A stretch of DNA of 64,000 nucleotides, from positions 62,001 to 126,000 of the forward strand of contig NZ_JAINZZ010000003.1 of assembly GCF_019890725.1 (NCBI RefSeq), read 5' to 3'. Below the pieces are notes generated by a model that saw nothing but the letters and a program-made list of their open reading frames with translations, was not told the DNA's origin and ran no database searches. Shown in pieces: positions 27,196 to 35,327 of the stretch. Within the stretch, counting starts at the first letter, position 1. Each line of letters opens with the position of its first letter. The translations under genes were made by a program, and so were the position numbers. The DNA comes from Actinacidiphila acidipaludis (lineage in GTDB: Bacteria; Actinomycetota; Actinomycetes; Streptomycetales; Streptomycetaceae).

Positions 27196-27858
27196 ATGAC
27201 CGACCTGGATGCCATGGACGCCACGGTCAAGCCACGCACGGCGCGGCTGCGCGCCGACGCCTCACGCAACCGCGAGCGCATCGTCGCCGCGGCGACGGAG
27301 GCGCTGGTCGAGTTCGGCCCCGACGTCCCTCTCGACGAGGTCGCACGCCGGGCCGGCGTCGGCAACGCCACCCTCTACCGCCACTTCAGCGACCGCGGCG
27401 AACTCATCCGCCAGGTCACCCTCTCGGTGATGGCGCGCACCGCCCAGCGGGCGGAGGACGCCCTCGCCGAGGAACCGGACGCCTTCTCCGCGCTCTACCG
27501 CTTCGTCTTCGAGGCGGCCGAGGAGCGCATCGGCGCCCTGTGCCCCATGCTCTCGGAGGCCTTCGACCGCGAGGACCCCGAGGTGGCCGGACAGGTACAG
27601 CGCATGGAGCGCGCGATCATCGCCATCGTCGATCGCGCCCAGCGCACCGGTCAGCTGCGTCCCGACATCGCCGTCGGCGACCTGATGGTCGCTCTCACCC
27701 AGCTGACCCGGCCGCTGCCGGGCACCGGCTGCGTGGGCTTCGACCGCTTCGTCCACAGGCACCTGCAACTCTTCCTCGACGGGCTTCGCGCGCCGGCGCG
27801 GTCGGTGCTCGTGGGGACAGCCGCGACTCTGGAGGATCTGAAGGCCGGTCGAAAATAG
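27196..27858 (+). CDS. TetR-family regulator
   Basis: This 220-residue regulator has a TetR DNA-binding domain at residues about 17-65: NRERIVAAATEALVEFGPDV, then PLDEVARRAGVGNATLYRHF. A ligand-binding helical domain follows. ATG 27196 with GGAGGGGA nine bases upstream was chosen over longer starts. It lies directly before, and in the same direction as, the second DHA2 exporter and probably controls it, a common arrangement for drug-sensing repressors. Confidence 0.87.
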   Translation: MTDLDAMDATVKPRTARLRADASRNRERIVAAATEALVEFGPDVPLDEVARRAGVGNATLYRHFSDRGELIRQVTLSVMARTAQRAEDALAEEPDAFSALYRFVFEAAEERIGALCPMLSEAFDREDPEVAGQVQRMERAIIAIVDRAQRTGQLRPDIAVGDLMVALTQLTRPLPGTGCVGFDRFVHRHLQLFLDGLRAPARSVLVGTAATLEDLKAGRK

Positions 27859-27907
27859 TTCGCATCTCACGCCAGTCGGGTTATAGCGTTGGCGGCTTCG
27901 TCAACGC
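27859..27907 (+). promoter_or_regulatory. Possible promoter and operator of the second DHA2 exporter
   Basis: TTCGCA (27859-27864), a 17-bp spacer and TATAGC (27882-27887) form a plausible promoter. It runs into the dyad GCGTTG / CAACGC (27886-27891 and 27902-27907), a candidate TetR site. The rest of the 253-bp gap to the exporter gene shows nothing else. Confidence 0.4.
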
Positions 27908-28111
27908 CGTACCGTCGGTGCCACCGGATCAGGTCACCGCACATGGCCGGTCCACGGGCCGATCGCGACCCGAGAAGCCACCGAGGTCAGAGAAGACCGC
28001 TCGTCCTCACGGACACCGGCGCAGGATCCACGACTGCGATCCACGGCCGGACGAACTCGCTGACAAACGTCCCCACGTCCTTGTCACTCCGCATCCTTAG
28101 TGAGACCAGTT

Positions 28112-29644
28112 ATGCCTGAAATGCTCAAGCCCGAGCTCAAGCCGGAGCTCCAGCCCGATCCAAAGCGGTGGACGGCGCTGATATTCATCGCGCTCGCCCA
28201 GCTGATGGTCGTGCTCGACGCGACCGTCGTGAACATCGCGCTGCCGTCCGCCCAGGCCGACCTGGGCATCTCCGACGGCAACCGTCAGTGGGTCGTCACC
28301 GCCTACACCCTGGCCTTCGGTGGCCTGCTGCTCTTCGGCGGTCGTGTGGCCGACCTGTGGGGACGCAAGAACGCCTTCATCGTCGGTCTGTTCGGCTTCG
28401 CCGCGGCCTCGGCCATCGGTGGCGCCGCCGTGAACACCGGCATGTTGCTCGGCGCCCGCGCCCTGCAGGGTGTCTTCGGCGCGCTGCTTGCGCCCGCCGC
28501 GCTGTCGCTGCTCGCGGTGATGTTCACCGACGCCAAGGAGCGTGCCAAGGCGTTCGGCATCTACGGCGCCATCGCCGGTGCCGGTGCGGCCGTCGGCCTC
28601 ATCCTCGGCGGTGTCCTCACCGAGTACCTGAACTGGCGCTGGGCGCTGTTCGTCAACATCGCCTTCGCCACCGCCGCCATCATCGGCGCCGGCCTGTTCA
28701 TCCGTGAGCCCGCCCAGGGGCGCAACCGCAACCGCCTCGACATCCCCGGCGTGATCCTGGCCAGTGCCGGCTTGGTCGCCCTGGTCTACGGCTTCAGCAA
28801 GGCGGAGTCCGACGGCTGGGGTTCCGGTCTGACCATCGGCATGTTCGTCGCCTCCGCGGTCCTGCTGGTTTCGTTCGTGCTCGTCGAGAGCCGGGTGAAG
28901 GCCCCGCTGCTGCCCCTGCGCGTCGTGACCGAGCGCAACCGCGGCGGTGTCTACCTGTCGCTGGGTCTGGCCGTCATCGGCATGTTCGGCCTGTTCCTGT
29001 TCCTGACGTACTACCTGCAGATCGTGATGGGCTACTCGGCGCTGAAGTCCGGGTTCGCCTTCCTGCCGATGGTCGCCGGCATGATCGTGGGCTCCACGCA
29101 GATCGGCGCCCGTCTGATGCTGCGCGTCCGCCCGCGCTACCTGATGGCCCCTGGCTTCCTGGTCGCCGCGATCGGTATGGCCATCCTGGCCCAGATCAAG
29201 GTCGACTCCAGCTACGCCGCCATCCTCCTGCCCGGCTTGATCCTGATGGGCCTCGGCATGGGTACCGCGTTCATGCCGGCCATGAGCCTGGCCACGCACG
29301 GGGTGCGTCCGGAGGACGCGGGTGTCGCGTCCGCCATGGTCAACACCTCGCAGCAGGTCGGCGGCTCCATCGGCACCGCGCTGCTGAACACCCTGGCGGC
29401 CAGCGCCACCACCGCCTGGATCAAGGGTCACGTCTCCGGCCCGGCCGACCTCAAGAACAAGCTGTTCATCAACGAGGCCGCCGTGCACGGCTACTCCGTT
29501 GCCATCTACTGGGCGACGGGCATCCTGCTCCTGTCGAGCGTCCTGGCGTTCGTCTTCGTCAACGCCAAGGTGCAGAACGTGCCAGAGCGTGCCGAGGGCG
29601 ACGACTCCGTCGAGGACGTCGCTGTGCCGGTGATCGCCCACTGA
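28112..29644 (+). CDS. DHA2-family MFS drug exporter (second paralogue)
   Basis: This 510-residue, 14-helix exporter opens MPEMLKPELKPELQPDPKRW, then ALAQLMVVLDATVVNIALPS, GGRVADLWGRKNAF (motif A) and FGIYGAIAGAGAAVGLILGG (motif C). ATG 28112 is the chosen start. The ribosome site is weak and GTG 28100 is an alternative. It is much more like the exporter at 24 kb than like other MFS types, which suggests a duplication. The TetR gene just upstream is the likely controller. Confidence 0.88.
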   Translation: MPEMLKPELKPELQPDPKRWTALIFIALAQLMVVLDATVVNIALPSAQADLGISDGNRQWVVTAYTLAFGGLLLFGGRVADLWGRKNAFIVGLFGFAAASAIGGAAVNTGMLLGARALQGVFGALLAPAALSLLAVMFTDAKERAKAFGIYGAIAGAGAAVGLILGGVLTEYLNWRWALFVNIAFATAAIIGAGLFIREPAQGRNRNRLDIPGVILASAGLVALVYGFSKAESDGWGSGLTIGMFVASAVLLVSFVLVESRVKAPLLPLRVVTERNRGGVYLSLGLAVIGMFGLFLFLTYYLQIVMGYSALKSGFAFLPMVAGMIVGSTQIGARLMLRVRPRYLMAPGFLVAAIGMAILAQIKVDSSYAAILLPGLILMGLGMGTAFMPAMSLATHGVRPEDAGVASAMVNTSQQVGGSIGTALLNTLAASATTAWIKGHVSGPADLKNKLFINEAAVHGYSVAIYWATGILLLSSVLAFVFVNAKVQNVPERAEGDDSVEDVAVPVIAH

Positions 29645-29725
29645 CGCGCACGGGTGACAGGACCGGACCGGTCCTGACGCGGTGGCGTCGCGAGAGCGGC
29701 GCCACCACCGTGTGAGAACGAAACG

Positions 29726-29776
29726 ACGGCAGGTCCCCGCCGCTCCGGTTCAGCCGGAGGGGTGGGGACCTGCCGT
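29726..29776. terminator. Bidirectional terminator
   Basis: A perfect 13-bp outer stem, ACGGCAGGTCCCC / GGGGACCTGCCGT, encloses an inner CTCCGG / CCGGAG stem. It lies between the plus-strand exporter and the minus-strand lipoprotein gene. A smaller hairpin, TCACCC-TCGC-GGGTGA, follows at 29809-29824. Confidence 0.8.
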
Positions 29777-29880
29777 TGGTCGTACGGGCGTCTCATCCGC
29801 CCCGTGAATCACCCTCGCGGGTGACGGTGGGCCGGGGCCGAGAAGGCCCGGCGGCATCGCCGTCGCGGACGACCCTGCCG

Positions 29881-30492
29881 TTACAGGCCCTGCGGCCAGT
29901 TGTACGAGGTCGGCACCTGGACCTTGGTCGAGGACGAGCCGTAGACGATCGCGATCTCGTCGTGCGCCGCCAGCTTCAGCGCCGCAGGGTCGCCGGCCTG
30001 CTCCTTGCCGTTGATGTAGACGTGCAGTTCCTTGCCGCCGCCCGTCTTCAGGGTGCCGAGGCTGTCCTTGGTGATCGGCACGTTCCACTCGGTCATGAAC
30101 TCGCCGAGGGTGAAGTCGGCCTTCACAGGCGACTCGATGTGCACAACACCGGAGGTGTCGTGCGTGTGCAGCGGGCTGATCTGCTGCTTGACCAGGTCGA
30201 TGCCGATCTCGGCGGGAACGGTCACCTGCTTGCCGTCCACGAACACGTCCAGGTGGCTGTGGATGTGCAGCACCTGGCCCTCCTGCCCGAGCATCGGCAG
30301 CCCCGCGGCCTTCACCTGTGCCGACGCGTCGGCGGGGGCGGGCCAGGAGAGCGAGGACGCGGCCGGCTTGCTGTCGCTCCCGCCGGGAGTGGTGGCGGAG
30401 GCGTCGGCCTTCTTGCCGTCCGAGCCGCACGCGGCCAGAGTCACGGCTCCGGCCAGGACGGCCACGCCGATCGCGATGCGTCGCTTCTGCAT
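29881..30492 (-). CDS. His-rich lipoprotein of unknown function
   Basis: This 203-residue lipoprotein has a signal peptide ending in the lipobox LAAC (C22). A disordered Ser/Ala linker leads to a compact domain. The notable segment is H76-I-H78-S-H80-L-D followed by H109-T-H111-D and H118, six histidines spaced like a metal site. No known enzyme motif is seen. The gene starts 19 bp after the LigB-type dioxygenase stop, so both are probably one operon under the TTGAA-type operators. Metal capture at the cell surface is an inference. Confidence 0.72.
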   Translation of the reverse strand: MQKRRIAIGVAVLAGAVTLAACGSDGKKADASATTPGGSDSKPAASSLSWPAPADASAQVKAAGLPMLGQEGQVLHIHSHLDVFVDGKQVTVPAEIGIDLVKQQISPLHTHDTSGVVHIESPVKADFTLGEFMTEWNVPITKDSLGTLKTGGGKELHVYINGKEQAGDPAALKLAAHDEIAIVYGSSSTKVQVPTSYNWPQGL

Positions 30493-30511
30493 GAGGGGGG
30501 TGTCTTCCTGT

Positions 30512-31294
30512 TCAGCCGAGCTGGACGGAGCGCTTGGCGAGGCCCATCCAGAAACCGTCGATGATGCTGCGCTGGCTGCCGAGATCCGACTCGGCAGCGC
30601 CGAGCGTAACGAACAGCGGGGCGAAGTGCTCTGTGCGCGGATGCGCCAGCCGCCCGGCGGGCGCGGTGTGTTCGAAGTCCAGGAGGGCGTCGACGTCCTG
30701 GGCCTCCAGGGCGCGGTGACCCCAGTCGTCGAACTCCGCGGACCAGCTCGGGGTGCCCCCGGAGTGCCGGAGCGCGGCCAGATTGTGGGTGAAGAAGCCG
30801 CTCCCGACGATGAGCACACCCTCGTCGCGCAGAGGGGCCAGCCTGCGGCCGATCCGGAAGAGCTCCTCGGGTTCCAGTGTCGGCATGGACACCTGCAGCA
30901 CCGGGATGTCGGCGTCCGGGTACATCTCCACCAGAGGCACGTAGGCGCCGTGGTCGAGACCGCGGTCGGGCACGTCCTGGACCGCGTGTCCCGCACCCTT
31001 CAGCAGCCCGCGGACCTTCTGTGCGAGCGCCGGTGCGCCGGGCGCGGCGTATGTCACCCGGTAGTAGTGCTCGGGGAAGCCCCAGAAGTCGTAGACCAGC
31101 GGCACGGTGGTCGTCGCGCCCATGGAGAGCGGGGCCTCCTCCCAGTGCGCGGAGACCATCAGGATCGCCTTGGGGCGGGGGAGACCGGCCGACCATGCCG
31201 CGAGCTCGCCGGGCCACACGGGGTCGTCGGCGAGCGGCGGGGCGCCGTGCGAGAGATAGAGCGCCGGCATCCGCTCCGGTGTCGCTGTGGTCAT
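30512..31294 (-). CDS. LigB/DODA-type extradiol ring-opening dioxygenase
   Basis: This 260-residue dioxygenase of the YgiD/DODA type has metal-site histidines H16 (YLSHGAPPL) and H50 (VSAHWEEA), plus the conserved H115 (LDHGAYVPL), H170 (GFFTHNL) and H223 (HPRTEHFAPL). Such enzymes cleave catechol-like rings with Fe2+ or Zn2+. The physiological substrate is unknown. ATG 31294 with GGAGG upstream is well placed. Two MarR-type palindromes flank its promoter and the lipoprotein gene follows. Confidence 0.88.
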   Translation of the reverse strand: MTTATPERMPALYLSHGAPPLADDPVWPGELAAWSAGLPRPKAILMVSAHWEEAPLSMGATTTVPLVYDFWGFPEHYYRVTYAAPGAPALAQKVRGLLKGAGHAVQDVPDRGLDHGAYVPLVEMYPDADIPVLQVSMPTLEPEELFRIGRRLAPLRDEGVLIVGSGFFTHNLAALRHSGGTPSWSAEFDDWGHRALEAQDVDALLDFEHTAPAGRLAHPRTEHFAPLFVTLGAAESDLGSQRSIIDGFWMGLAKRSVQLG

Positions 31295-31306
31295 CGCGGC
31301 AGCCTC

Positions 31307-31358
31307 CTTGAAGTTTCAAGCGTACTCGACGATAACGCTGTTTGCTTGAAGCTTCAAG
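31307..31358 (-). promoter_or_regulatory. Promoter bracketed by two MarR-type operators
   Basis: Site A, CTTGAAGTTTCAAG (31307-31320), and site B, CTTGAAGCTTCAAG (31345-31358), have centres 38 bp apart. The minus-strand promoter reads TTGAAG (31352-31357, inside site B), a 17-bp spacer and TATCGT (31329-31334). Site A covers the region just after the start point. This is a textbook repressor layout. Confidence 0.8.
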
Positions 31359-31435
31359 GAAGGTGTTCGGCTCGTCACTGCCAGGAGTCCCGTGTGGGGA
31401 AACGTGCGACGTTCGCCGCGGCGGGAATCAACGGC

Positions 31436-31960
31436 TCACGTCAGACGCTTCTCGAACCACATGACGTCGTGGTACTCGCCGAACTTCCGGCCGACCTCGC
31501 CGTACACCGCGATCTGCTGGAACCCGAGCCGGCGGTGCAGCCGTATCGACGCCTCGTTCGGAAGGGTGACTCCCGCGTACGCGCGATGCAGGTCCTCACG
31601 CTCCAGGGCGGCGAAGAGCTGTTCGTAGAGAACGGTGCCGATACCCCGGCCGCCGGCGCCGGGGGCCAGGTAGACGGTCGTCTCCACGGATGTGGCGTAC
31701 GCGGCCTTGGGGCGGAAGGGGCTGCTGGTCGCGTAACCCAGGATCTTTTCCGGTGCGGCGGTTTCCCGGGCAACCATGAGGCGGTAGGGGCCGTCTTCCG
31801 GGTGGGAGAGCAGCCACGGCCGGCGCTCCTCCGGGGTGAGGGGGACTACGTCGAACGTGATCGCCGTCTCACGGATGTAGTGGTTGTAGAGGTCGGTCAG
31901 AGCCTCCAGATCGGCCTCCTTACCGGGGCTGACCTGCACTTCTGTACGATCCGACACCAT
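31436..31960 (-). CDS. GNAT acetyltransferase, phosphinothricin-acetyltransferase-like
   Basis: This 174-residue GNAT enzyme of the PAT/MddA type reads DLEALTDLYNHYIRETAITF then DVVPLTPEERRPWLLSHPED, the acetyl-CoA loop GAGGRGIGTVLYEQL, and the NEASIRLHRRLGFQQIAVYG tail. Members acetylate phosphinothricin or methionine derivatives. Self-resistance is not implied, since these genes are common in actinomycetes. It is divergent from hrdD. Confidence 0.82.
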   Translation of the reverse strand: MVSDRTEVQVSPGKEADLEALTDLYNHYIRETAITFDVVPLTPEERRPWLLSHPEDGPYRLMVARETAAPEKILGYATSSPFRPKAAYATSVETTVYLAPGAGGRGIGTVLYEQLFAALEREDLHRAYAGVTLPNEASIRLHRRLGFQQIAVYGEVGRKFGEYHDVMWFEKRLT

Positions 31961-32020
31961 TCGGCCTCTCTATGTGGCGGCACAGGGTACTGCATGATCA
32001 TAAAAAACAGGTGACGACTT

Positions 32021-32047
32021 GGGAATTGTGTCCGGTTTCCAGTCGTT
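32021..32047 (+). promoter_or_regulatory. SigR-type promoter of hrdD
   Basis: GGGAAT (32021-32026), exactly 18 bp, then GTT (32045-32047) matches the consensus for the disulfide-stress sigma factor SigR. It lies 108 bp before the hrdD start. Confidence 0.8.
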
Positions 32048-32154
32048 ATCTCGATCGGATGGGGCAGCCGGAAGGCGAGAGCCAGTACCTGGCGGAGGCC
32101 GACACCAGCCGCCCCGACCACCCAGACCGCACGCACCTTCGTAAGGGAGCTCGC

Positions 32155-33150
32155 ATGGCAACCCGTGCCGTCGCCCGTCGTAACGCAGGCGGGAACAGCA
32201 GCGTTCGCGCCGCAGGCGGGGAGGTCGCTGACCGCGACCTCGTCGGCATGTACCTGGACGAGATCGCGCGCACACCGCTGCTCGATGCCGCCAGGGAGGT
32301 CGAGCTGTCCCGGGACATCGAAGCGGGCGTCTACGCAGAACGCATTCTCGCCGCCGACATCGACCTGCCCGACAAGGCGGGCGGCGAGGCCAGCCGGGAG
32401 GAACTGGAAGCCCTCGTCGCCGCAGGTGAGCGGGCCAAGGACATCTTCATCCGGTCCAACCTCCGCCTCGTCGTCGCCGTGGCCCGCCGTTACCCGCGCA
32501 GCGGCCTGCCGCTCCTGGACCTGATCCAGGAAGGCAACGCCGGCCTGGTGCGCGCCGTGGAGAAATTCGACTACGCCAAGGGCTTCAAGTTCTCCACGTA
32601 CGCGACCTGGTGGATCCGGCAGGCCATCACCCGGTCCATCGCCGACCAGTCCCGCACGATCCGGCTGCCTGTCCACCTCGTGGAGGAACTGGGCCGCATC
32701 CGGCGCGTGCAGCGCGAGTTCAACCGGGAGAACGGCCGTGACGCCGAGCCCGCGGAGATCGCCGCCGAGCTCAGCTCCACCCCGGAGCGCGTCGCCGACG
32801 TCCTGGACTGGGCCCGCGACCCGGTGTCGCTGAACATGTCGGTGGACGCCGAGGGCGAGACCGAATTCGGTGACCTCGTCGAGGACGGCGCAGCGCCGTC
32901 CCCGGAGGACTCCGTGCTGGTCATGCTGCGCCGCGAGGAGCTCGACGGGCTCATCGACCGCCTCGACGACCGCACCGCGTCCATCATCCGCGCCCGCTAC
33001 GGCATCGTGGACGGCCGCGAGCGGACGCTGACCGAGGTGGGCAAGGAGCACGGCCTCACGCGCGAGCGCATTCGCCAGATCGAGAAGCACGCCCTCGCCG
33101 ATCTCAAGCGCATGGCGCGCGCAACCGGCCTGGACTACGAAGCCGCCTGA
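32155..33150 (+). CDS. hrdD: RNA polymerase sigma-70 family factor HrdD
   Basis: This 331-residue primary-like sigma factor begins MATRAVARRNAGG and continues GGEVADRDLVGMYLDEIART, as in Streptomyces HrdD. It has region 1.2/2 (SNLRLVVAVARRYPRSGLPL, then LDLIQEGNAGLVRAVEKFDY), 2.4 (FSTYATWWIRQAITRSIADQ), region 3 and a region 4 helix-turn-helix (TLTEVGKEHGLTRERIRQIE). The acidic 1.1 extension of HrdB is missing. ATG 32155 has AAGGGAG upstream. HrdD recognises vegetative-type promoters but is dispensable in known species. The upstream SigR-type promoter links it to thiol stress. Confidence 0.92.
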   Translation: MATRAVARRNAGGNSSVRAAGGEVADRDLVGMYLDEIARTPLLDAAREVELSRDIEAGVYAERILAADIDLPDKAGGEASREELEALVAAGERAKDIFIRSNLRLVVAVARRYPRSGLPLLDLIQEGNAGLVRAVEKFDYAKGFKFSTYATWWIRQAITRSIADQSRTIRLPVHLVEELGRIRRVQREFNRENGRDAEPAEIAAELSSTPERVADVLDWARDPVSLNMSVDAEGETEFGDLVEDGAAPSPEDSVLVMLRREELDGLIDRLDDRTASIIRARYGIVDGRERTLTEVGKEHGLTRERIRQIEKHALADLKRMARATGLDYEAA

Positions 33151-33191
33151 TCACCCGACCAGCGGCCTGAACTCCTCCAGGCCCCATAGAC

Positions 33192-33228
33192 CCGAACCCC
33201 GGTGCACCCCCCCCGCGCCGGGGTTCGG
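33192..33228 (+). terminator. Terminator of hrdD
   Basis: A perfect 11-bp inverted repeat, CCGAACCCCGG / CCGGGGTTCGG, with a 15-base loop lies 41 bp after the hrdD stop. Confidence 0.75.
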
Positions 33229-33275
33229 CCTGTCCGGGGCCCGCGACCTCGCCGCCGGATGAGACGCTGCTTCCC

Positions 33276-34022
33276 ATGAACGACGACTCGGCGTCCGGCG
33301 ACGCCGCGGGGTCAACCGGCCCCCACCCCCAGGAGCCCCACCACGAGGGACTGGGCACGCGGCTGAACTGGCTGCGGGCCGCGGTCCTCGGCGCCAACGA
33401 CGGGGTCGTCTCCACCGCGGGCCTGGTCGTCGGCGTGGCCGGGGCGACCGACTCACGCTCGGCGCTGCTGACCGCGGGCCTCGCCGGCCTGCTCGCCGGA
33501 TCGCTGTCGATGGCGGCCGGCGAGTACGTCTCGGTCAGCACGCAACGAGACTCCGAGCAGGCCGCCCTCGCCTTGGAACGCGAAGAGCTCGCCACCACCC
33601 CGCAAGCCGAACTCGACGAACTCACCGGCCTTCTCGAGGAGCGGGGCATCAGCCACGACCTCGCCCGCGAGGTCGCCGAGCAACTCACCGAACGCGACGC
33701 GCTGGACGCGCACGCCCGAGTGGAACTGGGCATCGACCCCGACGAACTCGCCAACCCCTGGCACGCGGCGTGGGCGAGCTTCGTCTCGTTCACCGTCGGC
33801 GCGCTGCTGCCGCTGCTGGCGATCGTGCTGCCGCCCAAGGACTGGCGTCTGGCAGTCACGGTGGTGTCGGTACTCGTGGCCCTCGTCGGCTGCGGCTGGA
33901 TCAGCGCCCGACTGGGAGGAGCACCGGCGCGGCCGGCGATCCTCCGCAACGCCATCGGAGGCGCCCTCGCGATGGCCGTGACCTACGCGGTGGGTGCGCT
34001 GCTGGGGGCGGCGGGGGTCTGA
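33276..34022 (+). CDS. VIT1/CCC1-family iron or manganese transporter
   Basis: This 248-residue membrane protein has the family opening RAAVLGANDGVVSTAGLVVG (helix 1), LSMAAGEYVSVSTQRDSE (helix 2 end, with metal-binding Glu/Met candidates), a cytoplasmic acidic loop (residues about 95-155) and three C-terminal helices. Family members move Fe2+ or Mn2+ out of the cytosol. Which metal is moved here is unknown. No clear ribosome site precedes ATG 33276. Confidence 0.87.
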   Translation: MNDDSASGDAAGSTGPHPQEPHHEGLGTRLNWLRAAVLGANDGVVSTAGLVVGVAGATDSRSALLTAGLAGLLAGSLSMAAGEYVSVSTQRDSEQAALALEREELATTPQAELDELTGLLEERGISHDLAREVAEQLTERDALDAHARVELGIDPDELANPWHAAWASFVSFTVGALLPLLAIVLPPKDWRLAVTVVSVLVALVGCGWISARLGGAPARPAILRNAIGGALAMAVTYAVGALLGAAGV

Positions 34023-34074
34023 CGGCAGGCGGCGAACACCGGGCGCACCTGTGTTCGCTACTGCGGTTGCAAGG

Positions 34075-35289
34075 TCACACCGGCTCGCGCGCCTGCAGAG
34101 CGACGCCGACAGCCACCGCCCCCGCGCACACGAGTCCTGCCCACAGCACGGCGTGTTCGCCGGTCCACGCACAGGCGAGGACCCCCAAGGCCGCGACAGG
34201 CAAGGTGAGTTGCTGCGCCACGCCGTGCTTACTGTGGCGCGAGTGCAGCAGCCACACGGTGAACAGGAAAACCGCGGTGGGAATCGTGACCGACCAAGCC
34301 GCCGTCCGCAGCGAGATGTCGCCGCTGCCCACCGCCTGCTCCACGGCGATCTCCAGACCGGCGCCGATCGCGGCGGCCGAGGTGAACACGGCGTAATGCC
34401 CGTACCCCCACAGGAATGCCTGGCGATTGGACACGAGGTAGTCGTGGATGGGCACGGCGAAGTAGATCCACCAGGCGGAGAAAACGATCAGCAGCCCGCC
34501 GGCCGCGATCGGCAGCAGATCGCCGAGCGCGCTGTGCTCATCCACTGCCGACTGCACCGCGACCGTCGCCGCGGCAACCGACTCACCGAGCACGATGATG
34601 GTGAACAGGCCGTAGCGTTCCGCGATGTGGTGCGGGTGCCAGGACGTAGGAGCCGCACGTTCGGCCAGCGGAGGAACGACCAGTTCAGCGGCCGCGAGCA
34701 CGAGGAACGCCCACCCGGGCGGCGCACCGTGCGGCAACAGCAGCACCATCCAGCCGGCCTGGCAGGCCGTCACTCCGATCGCGTACCGCACCGCCGTCTT
34801 CCGCGCCCCGGCCGCGTCCTCTCCCTCCGCCGAGCGGGCAGCTCGGAGCCACTGCGTCACCAGCGCCAACCGCATCACCGCGTAGCCGATGGCGACCAGT
34901 TGGAAGTCGCCGTCGTCGAAACCGCGCGGCACGCCCGCCGCCAGCAGCAGCACCCCCACGATCTGCACCAGCGTGGTCACCCGGTACGGCACATCATCGG
35001 TGTCATAGGCAGAGGCGAACCAGGAAAAATTCATCCAAGCCCACCAAATGGCGAAGAACAACAAAAAATAACCGGCCACTCCATGACCGGCGTGGCCGTC
35101 GGCAATCGCATGCACCAGACGGCCGCCGGCCTGTGCGACAGCGACGACGAAGCACAGGTCGAAGAACAACTCCAGGGGCGTGGAGGCGCGGTGCTCCTCG
35201 TCGCGGCTGCGCGCGGTCATCCGCCGCACGGCGTCACCCGTGCGGGCAGCAGGACTCGGCGATCCGGAGGAGACACTGGAATGGTTCAT
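34075..35289 (-). CDS. Low-temperature requirement A (LtrA) family membrane protein
   Basis: This protein of about 404 residues has the LtrA signature RASTPLELFFDLCFVVAVAQ at the first helix, AERYGLFTIIVLGES mid-protein and around ten helices. The function of the family is unknown. The start is uncertain: ATG 35289 is used, and MTARSRDEE (ATG 35220) is a good alternative. It follows the Cds1-like gene by 38 bp on the same strand, so the two are probably co-transcribed. One helix (GYFLLFFAIWWAWMNF) is written with unusually AT-rich codons. Confidence 0.82.
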   Translation of the reverse strand: MNHSSVSSGSPSPAARTGDAVRRMTARSRDEEHRASTPLELFFDLCFVVAVAQAGGRLVHAIADGHAGHGVAGYFLLFFAIWWAWMNFSWFASAYDTDDVPYRVTTLVQIVGVLLLAAGVPRGFDDGDFQLVAIGYAVMRLALVTQWLRAARSAEGEDAAGARKTAVRYAIGVTACQAGWMVLLLPHGAPPGWAFLVLAAAELVVPPLAERAAPTSWHPHHIAERYGLFTIIVLGESVAAATVAVQSAVDEHSALGDLLPIAAGGLLIVFSAWWIYFAVPIHDYLVSNRQAFLWGYGHYAVFTSAAAIGAGLEIAVEQAVGSGDISLRTAAWSVTIPTAVFLFTVWLLHSRHSKHGVAQQLTLPVAALGVLACAWTGEHAVLWAGLVCAGAVAVGVALQAREPV

Positions 35290-35327
35290 GCAGGACACCA
35301 TGGGCCAGACGGGACCCCGAGCGCACC

